DNA of 64,000 bases. Origin: Brevibacterium limosum (GTDB taxonomy: Bacteria > Actinomycetota > Actinomycetes > Actinomycetales > Brevibacteriaceae). The position numbers and the translations under genes are program-made. A model generated the notes under the pieces. That model made no database searches. It saw only the letters and a program-made list of their open reading frames with translations, and was not told the origin of the DNA. Below, one piece after another: positions 1 through 8,373 of the stretch (position 1 is the first letter of the stretch; the number at the start of each line of letters is the position of its first letter). The stretch is from positions 124,001 to 188,000 of the forward strand of contig NZ_CP050154.1 of the NCBI RefSeq assembly GCF_011617705.1, written 5' to 3'.

Positions 1-258
1 GACCAGTTCGCCGAGGGCGCGCATGACCATGAAGACGGCGGCACCGCCGATGATGTAGGCGAGCAGCACAGCCGGTCCTGCGGCTTGGATCGACTCGGAG
101 GAGCCCATGAAGAGGCCGGTGCCGATGGCTGAGCCGAGGGCCATGAAGCGGATGTGACGGGCGGTCAGTTCCCTTTTCAGGCCGACGTTCTCTTCGTGTC
201 CGTTCGCGGTTTCGTCGCTGGGGAGCGCCTCGTTGCGGTCCTTGTCGGCTGGAGCCAT
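1..258 (-). CDS. Amino acid permease, N-terminal part (gene runs off the window)
   Basis: The 86 visible residues are the start of an APC-superfamily amino acid/proton symporter. After a charged cytoplasmic head of about 35 residues, the run [17 protein letters not shown] followed by [13 protein letters not shown] and MRALGEL matches the conserved first two membrane helices of the AnsP/LysP/GabP group, where the GxGxG-like break in helix 1 binds the amino acid backbone. The ATG is preceded by an AAGAGGA ribosome-binding site about 12 bases upstream. The substrate cannot be told from this part, and the remaining helices lie outside the window. Confidence 0.85.
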   Translation of the reverse strand, partial: MAPADKDRNEALPSDETANGHEENVGLKRELTARHIRFMALGSAIGTGLFMGSSESIQAAGPAVLLAYIIGGAAVFMVMRALGELV

Positions 259-428
259 CGGTGTCTGTAGTCCTCTTCTCTCGACTGCCCGAGGTCACCT
301 TGCCTGTTTGATCGTCTGACCGGCCCCAGGGCCACATCAGACTTTCACACCGATACGGCGGCAGAGAACGGATGCCGGGAGAAAGAGTCCGAGATCTCAG
401 AAAGTCGAGTCGGACAGACGGCCGAGAG

Positions 429-1004
429 TCAGGCCGTCTGTCGGTCGGTTGAGAGCATTCCGAATATGAGAGTGTCGGTCCATTCGCCCTTCGACCACCA
501 GTCCTTGCGCAGGTGCGCTTCCTCCCGCATTCCGATCCTGCGAGCCAGTTTCGCCGAGGCGGCGTTCCGGGAATCCATCTGCGCGAACACCCGGTGGAGG
601 CCGTAATGATCGAAAGCGACGTTGAGGACCGCGATGGCTGCCTCGGTGGCGAAGCCATGGCCGCTGGCGGCCGGATCGAGGATCCAGCCGATCTCCGCCT
701 TCTCATCACTTCCGTCTTCGAGCCAGATCGCGATGTCCCCGATGACGTGTGAGCCTTCAATAGAATCGAGACCATCGGCAGTCTCGATGACCAGGGCCAG
801 GGCACGGGATTCGGTCTCGAGCCCCGTACGCCGCATGCGTTCTGAGACCTTGGTCCGGGCCGCCTCGGCGGTCCACGGATCTTCGAGGAGGAAACGGGAG
901 ACGTCCTCGCGGGAGAAGATGCGCAGCTGCTCCTCGGCATCGGATTCGACATAGGTGCGCAGACGCAGTCGGTCGGTGGTCAGCGGAAGTTCGAGCGGTT
1001 CCAT
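429..1004 (-). CDS. GNAT-family N-acetyltransferase (RimJ/RimL-like)
   Basis: A 191-residue single-domain acetyltransferase of the RimJ/RimL type, which transfers acetyl from acetyl-CoA to an N-terminal amine of a protein or to a small amine. It begins with the family opening (LPLTTDRLRLR), has the central strand AEIGWILDPAASGHGFATEA that forms the acetyl-CoA pyrophosphate loop, and ends with the helix and strand NAASAKLARRIGMREEAHLRKDWWSKGEW. An ATG 28 codons upstream is possible, but the chosen start aligns with family N-termini and sits 6 bases after a CAGAGT -10-like hexamer, as in other leaderless genes here. The substrate is unknown. Confidence 0.85.
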   Translation of the reverse strand: MEPLELPLTTDRLRLRTYVESDAEEQLRIFSREDVSRFLLEDPWTAEAARTKVSERMRRTGLETESRALALVIETADGLDSIEGSHVIGDIAIWLEDGSDEKAEIGWILDPAASGHGFATEAAIAVLNVAFDHYGLHRVFAQMDSRNAASAKLARRIGMREEAHLRKDWWSKGEWTDTLIFGMLSTDRQTA

Positions 1005-1048
1005 GGGCCTACTCTGCCAGGTCGACCTGTGGAGACGACGAACGATGC

Positions 1049-1072
1049 CGGACGCTTCGCTGGGAGCGTCCG
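1049..1072. terminator. Small hairpin downstream of the ABC exporter operon
   Basis: CGGACGCT and AGCGTCCG form a perfect 8-bp stem with an 8-base loop, about 120 bases past the stop of the ABC permease and just upstream of the acetyltransferase start. There is no clear T-run, so termination is an inference. Confidence 0.4.
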
Positions 1073-1194
1073 ACAGCGTTCGCATCATCGGATCCAGCCG
1101 AGCCGTCCTCGGCGATCGGGAAGACGAACGCCCGCAACCGTGCCGATGCCGCCCGGATCGCCGCGGAGAACGGTTGGCTGTAGGCCTCAGCCCG

Positions 1195-2331
1195 TCACCG
1201 CTTGAGCGCCTGCCCCCACGTCAGCTTCGGCCCTGACTTGAGGATCGAGCGTTCGAAGATCCGCGTGGCCAACAGCAGCGCCAACAGAGTGGTGGCGATG
1301 AGGATGAGCAGGGAGACCAGCGGCTCCCACCACTCGATCGTGCCGAGGAAGACTCGCATCGGCACCGCCACCGCAGCCGAGAACGGGATGTAGGACAGCA
1401 CTGCCATGACCGTCTCGTTGGACGAGAAGATGATGACGCCCATGTAGGGCAGGAAGATGAGCATCATGATCGGGGTGCTCGTCGACGGCAGGTCCTCGGT
1501 GCGCGAGACCATCGAGGCGGCCGCCGCATAGAGGGCGGCGACCATGACGAAGCCGACGATGAAGAGCGGGACGAACCAGGCGATGGGTTCGGCGACCTTG
1601 CCCAGCACCAGGTCGTTTCCGCTGATGGCGGCGCCCGCGAGGACCGCGACCGCGGTGAGTCCGATCTGTGCGAAGGCGAGGATCGTACACGCGATGACCT
1701 TGCCGAACATGAGCACCCGCGCCGAGGTGGACGCGAGGAGGATCTCAACGATCCGCGACTGCTTCTCCTCCACCACGGACGAGGCGATCGTGTTCCCGAA
1801 CGTCATCGCCGCCATGAAGAACACAAGACCGAGGCCGAGCCCGATGAAGTAGGTGAGCGCAGGGTCCGGGGCGTCGGGATCGAGGAGTTCGACCTCAGGG
1901 GTGAGGCTGAGCGCCCCGATGAGGGACTCCGGTGCCGAACGCAGGGACAGCACTGCGACCCCGGTCGGCGAATCCGTCGATTCGACGACAGCGGATTCGA
2001 CCTCCTCGGAGGTGATCAGAGCCTTCGCCTCGGCCGCGTCGTCGACTGCGACCGGTTCGATATCGTCGATGCCCTCGACGGCCTTCGCCCCCGCCGAGGT
2101 GACCGCCACCTTGTCGGTGGAGGAGAACAGTGAGGGCAGCGATCCGGAGACCCCGACGAGCACACCGAAGAGGACGATGCTCAGGATCGTCGAGACCATG
2201 AAGGCCTTCGACTTCAGACGGACCATGATCTCGCGTTCGATGACGAGGCCGATCGCGGTGGCGAAGCCCGCCCGAGCGGAGCCTCTGCTGATGACGTCGG
2301 TGGTTGCCGAGTCTGTGACCGTCGTGCTCAT
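1195..2331 (-). CDS. ABC-2 type exporter permease (NatB/YhaP-like)
   Basis: A 378-residue membrane component of an ABC exporter. The N-terminus carries the REIMVRLKSKAFMVSTILS segment typical of NatB/YhaP permeases, entering the first membrane helix. A large extracytoplasmic domain of about 150 residues follows, then FIGLGLGLVFFMAAMTFGNTIASSVVEEKQSRIVEILLAS, the ABC-2 signature, and four more helices. The start overlaps the upstream ATPase stop by 4 bases, so the two are translationally coupled and form one transporter. Family members export sodium, peptides or drugs; the substrate here cannot be assigned. Confidence 0.88.
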   Translation of the reverse strand: MSTTVTDSATTDVISRGSARAGFATAIGLVIEREIMVRLKSKAFMVSTILSIVLFGVLVGVSGSLPSLFSSTDKVAVTSAGAKAVEGIDDIEPVAVDDAAEAKALITSEEVESAVVESTDSPTGVAVLSLRSAPESLIGALSLTPEVELLDPDAPDPALTYFIGLGLGLVFFMAAMTFGNTIASSVVEEKQSRIVEILLASTSARVLMFGKVIACTILAFAQIGLTAVAVLAGAAISGNDLVLGKVAEPIAWFVPLFIVGFVMVAALYAAAASMVSRTEDLPSTSTPIMMLIFLPYMGVIIFSSNETVMAVLSYIPFSAAVAVPMRVFLGTIEWWEPLVSLLILIATTLLALLLATRIFERSILKSGPKLTWGQALKR

Positions 2332-3215
2332 GACTGCGTGACCTCCTGGAAGAGACGGTTGAGGGCGACCTCGTGGGGAGCGAAGGAAGAGACCGATGAG
2401 ACGGAGAGCGCTTGGCGCAGGACCGCCTCGGCGGCATCGGCGTTCGGGGCCGTGAACCGGGCCCAGCTGCCGTCGAGTTCGATGACGGAGATATCGGGCA
2501 GGCCGCGCACCCAGCCGAGGTCGGCGTCGGTCTGCAGAGTCCACTCGGGCAGGCTGCGCTGGCGACGCAGTTCCGCGGTGGTGCCGGCGGCGACGAGGCG
2601 GCCGTCGTTGATGATGACGAGATCGTCGACGAGTCGTTCGACGAGGTCGAGCTGGTGGCTGGAGAAGAGCACCGGGGCGCCGGAGGAGGCGAAGGACGTG
2701 AGGACGTCGAGGGTGCGTTCGACGGCAGCGGGGTCGAGTCCGGAGAATGGCTCGTCGAGGACGAGGGCCTGCGGGTCGTGGATGAGGGCCGCGGCGATCT
2801 GGACCTTCTGCTGGTTGCCGAGGCTGACCGATTCGAGGGTGTCGGTGGGTTCGCCCTTGAGGTCGAGCTGCTCGAGGAGCTCGAGCCCGCGCTTTTTCGC
2901 TGCCTGGCGGGACAGCCCGTGGAAGCGGGCGAGGTAGACGAGCTGGTCGATGATCGGCATCTTGGGGTAGAGGCCACGCTCTTCAGGCATATAGCCGATG
3001 GTGCTGCGGTGGCCGGGAGTGATCGGTGCGCCGTCGACGAGGATACGGCCGGAGTCCGCGGCGAGCACGCCGAGGAGGATTCGCATGGTCGTGGTCTTGC
3101 CTGAACCGTTCGATCCGACGAAACCGGTCATCCGGCCGTCGCCGATGTCGAAGCCGAGGTCGTGCAGCACCTGCTTGTCGCCGAAGCTGCGGTTGATGTT
3201 CTCCAAGGTGATCAT
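2328..3215 (-). CDS. ABC transporter ATP-binding protein (NatA/YhaQ-like)
   Basis: A 295-residue ATPase partner of the adjacent permease. Walker A is GSNGSGKTTT near residue 35, and Walker B with D-loop is ALVLDEPFSGLDP. The signature loop reads SLGNQQK instead of LSGGQ, a variant typical of the YhaQ/NatA branch. The switch histidine is in FSSHQ, and about 80 C-terminal residues follow the nucleotide-binding domain. A TAGCGT hexamer ends 6 bases before the ATG, suggesting a leaderless transcript and that this is the first gene of the two-gene operon. Confidence 0.92.
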   Translation of the reverse strand: MITLENINRSFGDKQVLHDLGFDIGDGRMTGFVGSNGSGKTTTMRILLGVLAADSGRILVDGAPITPGHRSTIGYMPEERGLYPKMPIIDQLVYLARFHGLSRQAAKKRGLELLEQLDLKGEPTDTLESVSLGNQQKVQIAAALIHDPQALVLDEPFSGLDPAAVERTLDVLTSFASSGAPVLFSSHQLDLVERLVDDLVIINDGRLVAAGTTAELRRQRSLPEWTLQTDADLGWVRGLPDISVIELDGSWARFTAPNADAAEAVLRQALSVSSVSSFAPHEVALNRLFQEVTQS

Positions 3216-3318
3216 GTCTCAACGCTATGCGGAGATCAGAGATCGGGGATCAGCCGTGAGGGTGAATTCGTTCCCCCGCCTGCGGGGGAGGAACGGATGC
3301 TTAATGGTTGAAAATCAA

Positions 3319-3368
3319 ACTACTGAGTAGTCGAAACCGAAACTACTCAGATCACGATCGACTACTCA
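3319..3368. promoter_or_regulatory. ACTACT-box cluster in the pilus operon leader
   Basis: The 328-base gap between the ABC ATPase and the first pilin (3216-3543) is AT-rich compared with its surroundings and has no convincing gene. It holds a near-perfect palindrome ACTACTGAGTAGT (3319-3331) and two more half-sites, ACTACTCAG (3342) and ACTACTCA (3361). The starts are 23 and 19 bases apart, close to two helical turns. This is probably an operator array or promoter for pilus transcription; the protein that binds it is not known. Confidence 0.5.
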
Positions 3369-3543
3369 ACTCTTGCTGAAGTGTGTGGTCTGGGCAATGT
3401 GATTGAACGAGCAACTGTCTAGGTTGAAGGAGTTCGACCAGCTCTTCTCTCCCCCACCCCTGATTTCTGCGACACATGCGCGTGCGCAGGCAGGGAACCG
3501 AATCGGGCTGGAACACCTTGCTCGACTTCGAAATGAGGGACAT

Positions 3544-5970
3544 ATGACCCGGGTACGTCTGCGCGTGCGCGCCCTGTGGGCTGCACTCACCGCTGTGCTC
3601 ATCGTGATGGCCGGCGGTGCTGTTGTGTTGCCGGCCGCTCCGGCGCAAGCTGCCGTTTCGATCACCTGCGAACCGGATGTGGTCTACTCGGTGTCGGGGA
3701 AGGGGCAGTTGCGGAAGGCTGCAGGGGGTGTCTCAACAGACATCGGCAGTCCCGCGAGCGGCGTCGGTAACTTCAATGGCTTGGGGATCGGCAAGAAGGA
3801 CTCGGCTGTCTACGCTTTTAACCGCTCGAGCAGTGGCTCCGGTGGTGAGACTGTGGAGATCTATCGTTTCGATACTTCAACGGGCCGGTGGTATTCAACG
3901 CAAAAGAAGAAGTCGAGTGATGTTGCGTTCATCGGTGGCGCGGTGGATCTCAAAAGCGGATTGTTCTATTTCGGAGGATATACCGCAGACGGTAAGAAGT
4001 TTCGACTCTTCGTGTACGACCCGAATTCAGGAGAGCTTACTTCGAAGGGCTGGATCAACACGAGTACAAGTGCGAGTGGGTCGTCAAACGGCGATATCGC
4101 GTTTGATTCTTCAGGGAACCTCTTTGTCGTTCGCGGTGTTGGGAAAAAGACCACCATCTTCTCCGTAACATCAACGAGCTTGGTGGCGGGCAGCGGAGAG
4201 AACAACGAAATCGTTGCCGGAGACTCCAAAGAGCGTAGCACCACAGACAAAGTGAATGGTGTTGCCTTCGATGCGAACGGCACGGGCTATTTGGGTGCTG
4301 AATCAACCGTTTCAGGCTGGGATACACCAGATTGGTCCAACGCACAGGAGTTTTTCGCGGGGACTCATAGAGAAGGACTCTTTGGTTGGAGAGAAGTATG
4401 GGACTGGATTGGCGACACCGGCAGCACCGATCTTGCATCGTGCTCTTCGCCGGCAACAATCACTCTACAGAAGGACATTAAGAACGGGCGGGCGAAAGCC
4501 AGCGACCAATTCCGACTGAATCTCGAGCAGAACGGGTCGTCGTTGGCGACTGGTACGACTGCGGGCTCAACCACTGGTCTGCAGAAGGTCGGTACTGTGG
4601 GCCCGCTCCCTGCCAAGCGCGGTGTGACCATCGACTTCTCCGAGACGGCTGGTACGTCCGACACAGATCTCGATGACTACTACAGCGAATATTCCTGCAC
4701 TGTTGAAGGGAGTCAAAAGGTACTGGCTTCGGGCGAGGCCACGTCGGGATCTGTGAAGATTCCTGTTGCGGGTCAAGGCGACGCTGTGATCTGTACGATC
4801 ACGAACTCGCCACTGACCGCAAACGTTTCGATCCACAAGGATGTCGTCGACGAGAACGGTGAGAACAAGAAGCCGGGCAAGGACTGGTCCGTCGGTGCGA
4901 AGGCGACAGCCACGTCCGACACTGTGTCCTCGACCCCGACGGCAGCCACGCAGAAGACCGATGCAAACGGCGATGCGAAGTGGGGACTGCGATTCAGCAA
5001 GACGACCGGTCGGGCGACCATCGCGGTCTCCGAAACTCAGCAGGACGGCTACGAGTTCAAGAGCGGCAGCTGCGACATCACTCGCCTTGACGGGTCGAAG
5101 GCCACGACGAGGAAGCTCACGAGCGACAAGAGCTTCGACCTCACCGGAATCAAACCCGGCGACGACGTCAAGTGCTCCTACCTCAACAAGGTTAAGGACA
5201 CGTCGCTGACACTGGTGAAGAAGGTCGACAATACGGCTGCAGCCGGTACCGCCAAGGACACCGACTGGACTCTCAAGGCCGAAGGCGACGCGGCCTCCGG
5301 CGACAAGACGATCGAAGGCAAGACCGGCTCGGAGCCGGTGACCAAGGCGAAGGTCAAGGCCGGCAAATACGCGCTGTCCGAAACCGGAACTCCGAAGGGC
5401 TACGAGGCCTCCGACTGGGCCTGCGCACCGACCTCCGGTTCCGGAGTCGTCACCTCGGACAAGAGCTCGGTGACGCTGAAGAACGGAGACGATGTCGCCT
5501 GCACCATCACGAATACCGCGAAGACCGGTGCCGTGACCTGGGGCAAGACCGACGAAGCCGGAAACGCACTCGAGGGCTCGGTATGGACCCTCACCGATCC
5601 CGACGGGAAATCGACGGAGATCGAGGACTGCACGGCCGCCTCGGCGGACAAATGCGCGGGGCCCGACAAGGACCCGGCAGCCGGCAAATTCTCCGTCGAC
5701 AGACTCAAGTGGGGCAAGCACACTCTCGTCGAGAAGAAGGCTCCGGCCGGATACATCCTCGACGACACGCCCCACACGTTCACGGTCTCCGGATCCGCAC
5801 TCGACAAGTCGCTCGGATCGTTCACCAACGAGCAGAAGCCCCCGATGGCGCTGCCGCTCACGGGTGGAACCGGAAGCCAGATCTACCTCATCGGCGGAGC
5901 AGCTCTGCTCGCGGCCGCCGGTGCCATCGCACTTCTCAAGGGCCTGCGCCGCAGGAACCGGAAGCACTGA
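3544..5970 (+). CDS. LPxTG-anchored tip/adhesive pilin with prealbumin-like (Cna-B) domains
   Basis: An 808-residue secreted surface protein, the first gene of a sortase-pilus operon. It has an Arg-rich signal peptide ending near APAQA, then a domain of about 270 residues rich in Tyr/Phe/Gly repeats with a propeller-like look. Four or so prealbumin/Cna-B-type domains follow, each beginning like ITLQKDI, VSIHKDV or LTLVKKV and ending in YSC/VxCTITN. The last carries an E-box-like VEKKAPAGYIL. The C-terminus is LPLTGG, a hydrophobic helix and an Arg/Lys tail, the sorting signal. The start is set by GAGGG 6 bases upstream of the ATG; an earlier in-frame start would place 47 non-signal residues before the export signal. 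The N-terminal domain has clearly lower GC and different codon use than the Cna-B part, suggesting domain exchange. Confidence 0.88.
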   Translation: MTRVRLRVRALWAALTAVLIVMAGGAVVLPAAPAQAAVSITCEPDVVYSVSGKGQLRKAAGGVSTDIGSPASGVGNFNGLGIGKKDSAVYAFNRSSSGSGGETVEIYRFDTSTGRWYSTQKKKSSDVAFIGGAVDLKSGLFYFGGYTADGKKFRLFVYDPNSGELTSKGWINTSTSASGSSNGDIAFDSSGNLFVVRGVGKKTTIFSVTSTSLVAGSGENNEIVAGDSKERSTTDKVNGVAFDANGTGYLGAESTVSGWDTPDWSNAQEFFAGTHREGLFGWREVWDWIGDTGSTDLASCSSPATITLQKDIKNGRAKASDQFRLNLEQNGSSLATGTTAGSTTGLQKVGTVGPLPAKRGVTIDFSETAGTSDTDLDDYYSEYSCTVEGSQKVLASGEATSGSVKIPVAGQGDAVICTITNSPLTANVSIHKDVVDENGENKKPGKDWSVGAKATATSDTVSSTPTAATQKTDANGDAKWGLRFSKTTGRATIAVSETQQDGYEFKSGSCDITRLDGSKATTRKLTSDKSFDLTGIKPGDDVKCSYLNKVKDTSLTLVKKVDNTAAAGTAKDTDWTLKAEGDAASGDKTIEGKTGSEPVTKAKVKAGKYALSETGTPKGYEASDWACAPTSGSGVVTSDKSSVTLKNGDDVACTITNTAKTGAVTWGKTDEAGNALEGSVWTLTDPDGKSTEIEDCTAASADKCAGPDKDPAAGKFSVDRLKWGKHTLVEKKAPAGYILDDTPHTFTVSGSALDKSLGSFTNEQKPPMALPLTGGTGSQIYLIGGAALLAAAGAIALLKGLRRRNRKH

Positions 5971-5980
5971 AAGGGAAACA

Positions 5981-7363
5981 ATGAAAAATAGGAAACTGGG
6001 TCTTCTGCGGCGTCTGACCGCGGTGGCCACGATCGCCTCGCTGAGCGTGCTCGGCGTGGCCGGCACGGCGCAGGCCGACAGCAGCGTGGGCAACATCGAC
6101 ACCGGTCGCTCGGGCTCGATCATCGTCCACAAGTACGACGGCGCCTACGGCACCAACGGTGGTGACGGTTCGGTGAAGACCGACACCTCGAACCTCGGCG
6201 CCCCGCTCAACGGTGCGGAGTTCACGGTCAAGCAGGTCACGGCCAAGGGTGGCCAGGCTCTCGATCTGAAGACCCCCGAGGGCTGGGACCTTATCAGCGG
6301 CCTCAAGGCCTCCGAGGTCACCGCCGGCGGATTCTCGCTGGGCAACGGTGTCTCGAAGACCACCGCGAACGGCGGACTCGCGACGTTCGGCAACCTTCCC
6401 CTGGGTCTCTACCTCGTGGAGGAGACCAAGGCTCCGGCGAACGCGACCTCGACCACGGATCCGTTCCTCGTCACGCTGCCGCTGTCCCAGTCCAACGGCA
6501 AGTGGCTCTATGACGTCAACGTCTACCCGAAGAACTCGGTGAACAAGACGCAGCCGACCAAGGAGGTCTCCGACCCGTCGGCGCCCATCCTCGGCTCGAC
6601 CGTCGACTGGACGATCACGGCACCGGTTCCCGCAGCGAACAACGGCTTCAAGAAGTTCTCGATCGTCGACCAGCTCGACTCGCGCCTGGAATTCGTCTCC
6701 GCCAAGGTCGCCGGTTTCACCGAAGGCACCGATTACGACATCGTCAGGGACGGTCAGACCGTGACGATCAACTTCACCAAGGTCGGACTCGGCAAGCTCA
6801 CGGCCGGCAACAAGGTCGTCGCGACGATCACCACGAAAGTCACCTCGCAGGGCGACGGGACCATCGAGAACACTGCGCTGGTCAACACCAATGACTCCAA
6901 GGTCGAAACCCCTCAGGTGAGCACTAACTGGGGTTCGCTGAAGGTCATCAAACACGTCGCCGGCGATCAGTCCCACACCCTAGCCGGAGCCGAGTTCGAC
7001 ATCTTCTCCGACAAGGACGCGCAGAACAAGGTCGCCTCGGTGAAGACCGCGGCGGACGGCACCGCCTCGATCACGCTGTGGGTCGGCAACAACGACGACA
7101 CCTCTCAGACCTACTGGGTCAAGGAGACCAAGGCCCCGACCGGCTACATCCTCGATGACTCACTCAATGAGGTGACTGTCAAGGCCGGCTCCACCACCGC
7201 AGCCGTCGAGTACAAGCTCGCCAACACCCAGCAGGGCCACCCCGAGCTCCCTCTGACCGGTGCTGACGGCAAACTGCTGGCCATGATCGCCGGTATCGGC
7301 CTCATGCTCATCGCCGGTGGCGCAGGCATCGTCGCAGCCAACCGCCGCAAGAACCAGGTGTGA
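5981..7363 (+). CDS. fimA: Major pilin, isopeptide-forming fimbrial shaft subunit
   Basis: A 460-residue shaft pilin of the SpaA/FimA class. After a signal peptide ending near GTAQA it has an N-terminal domain starting SGSIIVHKYDG. The pilin motif is WLYDVNVYPKN, whose lysine is the nucleophile that sortase links to the next subunit. An isopeptide-forming middle domain and a C-terminal Cna-B domain with E-box YWVKETKAPTGYIL follow, then LPLTG, a membrane helix and NRRKNQV. It lies 10 bases after the tip pilin and overlaps the sortase start by 4 bases. Assignment as the shaft subunit rests on the combination of pilin motif, E-box and LPxTG. Confidence 0.92.
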   Translation: MKNRKLGLLRRLTAVATIASLSVLGVAGTAQADSSVGNIDTGRSGSIIVHKYDGAYGTNGGDGSVKTDTSNLGAPLNGAEFTVKQVTAKGGQALDLKTPEGWDLISGLKASEVTAGGFSLGNGVSKTTANGGLATFGNLPLGLYLVEETKAPANATSTTDPFLVTLPLSQSNGKWLYDVNVYPKNSVNKTQPTKEVSDPSAPILGSTVDWTITAPVPAANNGFKKFSIVDQLDSRLEFVSAKVAGFTEGTDYDIVRDGQTVTINFTKVGLGKLTAGNKVVATITTKVTSQGDGTIENTALVNTNDSKVETPQVSTNWGSLKVIKHVAGDQSHTLAGAEFDIFSDKDAQNKVASVKTAADGTASITLWVGNNDDTSQTYWVKETKAPTGYILDDSLNEVTVKAGSTTAAVEYKLANTQQGHPELPLTGADGKLLAMIAGIGLMLIAGGAGIVAANRRKNQV

Positions 7364-8373
7364 CCCTCTCACCTGGTGGCAGGCCGGCCGCCGAGGCCGC
7401 CGTGCCGGACACGACCACGCGGCGCCCGTCCACCGACGGACGCCGCTGGCGCGTGCCCATCCTCACCCTCGTCATCCCGCTCATCGCGCTGACCGGACTG
7501 GGCATCTGGACCTACCCGAGTGCGGCCGCGTGGTTCTCCCAACTCGACCAGTCGAAGATCATCGACAATGCGGCCGGAGTGACCGAAGGCAGTCAGGTCG
7601 AGAACGCTCGACAGATCACCCTCGCGCACAAGTACAACGAGGCATTGGAGTCCGGCGCTCAGCTCGAGTCGAATCACCGTCTGCCGTCGGGCAGCGGCAC
7701 CTCAGCGAAAGGGGCGCCGACCTACGACGAGGTGCTCGACGACGGTGGGCCGGGAGTGATGACCAGGCTGCGGATCCCCGAGATCGACGTCGACCTGCCC
7801 GTCTACCACGGCACGGATGATGCGACCCTGCTCAAGGGCCTCGGCCACCTCGAAGGCACGAGCCTGCCCGTCGGCGGAAACGGCACACATTCGGTCATCA
7901 CCGGACATCGCGGGCTCGCCGAGGCGACCATGTTCACGAACCTCGACAAGGTCGGCAAGGGCGACCGATTCACACTCACGACCTTCGGCCAGGTGCTCAG
8001 CTACCAGGTTGTGAGGACTCAGGTCGTCGACCCGGATGAGACCGAGTCCCTGGGCGCGATCTCCGATCGTGACCTCGTCACTCTCGTCACATGCACGCCG
8101 CTGGGCATCAATTCCCAGCGAATCCTCGTCACGGCCGAACGGGTCTTTCCGACGCCGGCGGCCGATCTCGAAGCGGGCACGGCCGAACCCGATGTGCCCG
8201 GGTTTCCCTGGTGGATCGTCATCATGGCAGCGGGACTCGTGGCCGCCGGCATCTACGTCTGGTGGTCAGGTCGACCGGTGCGCCCGAAGACCCCGAGCGC
8301 GGGCGGTCGGCCCCGCCGAGGCGGCCGGTCCCGTCCCAAGGCCGTTACGACCTCGCGCGGCCCACGGCATTGA
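7360..8373 (+). CDS. srtC: Class C (pilus-polymerising) sortase
   Basis: A 337-residue membrane transpeptidase that joins the two upstream pilins into a covalent fibre. It has an N-terminal helix (residues about 30-50) and a catalytic domain with the histidine in SVITGHRG, the cysteine in TLVTCTPLG and the arginine in NSQRILV. A second C-terminal helix (PWWIVIMAAGLVAAGIYVWW) with a basic tail is typical of class C enzymes. The segment between the first helix and the catalytic core would hold a lid; no clear DPW/DPF lid triplet is seen. The GTG start overlaps the pilin stop (GTGA). Its last 29 bases overlap the end of the opposing regulator gene. Confidence 0.93.
   Translation: MTLSPGGRPAAEAAVPDTTTRRPSTDGRRWRVPILTLVIPLIALTGLGIWTYPSAAAWFSQLDQSKIIDNAAGVTEGSQVENARQITLAHKYNEALESGAQLESNHRLPSGSGTSAKGAPTYDEVLDDGGPGVMTRLRIPEIDVDLPVYHGTDDATLLKGLGHLEGTSLPVGGNGTHSVITGHRGLAEATMFTNLDKVGKGDRFTLTTFGQVLSYQVVRTQVVDPDETESLGAISDRDLVTLVTCTPLGINSQRILVTAERVFPTPAADLEAGTAEPDVPGFPWWIVIMAAGLVAAGIYVWWSGRPVRPKTPSAGGRPRRGGRSRPKAVTTSRGPRH

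Noticed and set aside
3403..3543. Extra 47 residues before the tip pilin signal peptide
   Set aside because: They would bury the export signal, and a good ribosome-binding site lies just before the later ATG.
4567..6132. Long open frame antisense to the two pilin genes
   Set aside because: It follows from high GC codon use of the sense genes; the product is low-complexity Arg/Gly/Val and has no start signal.
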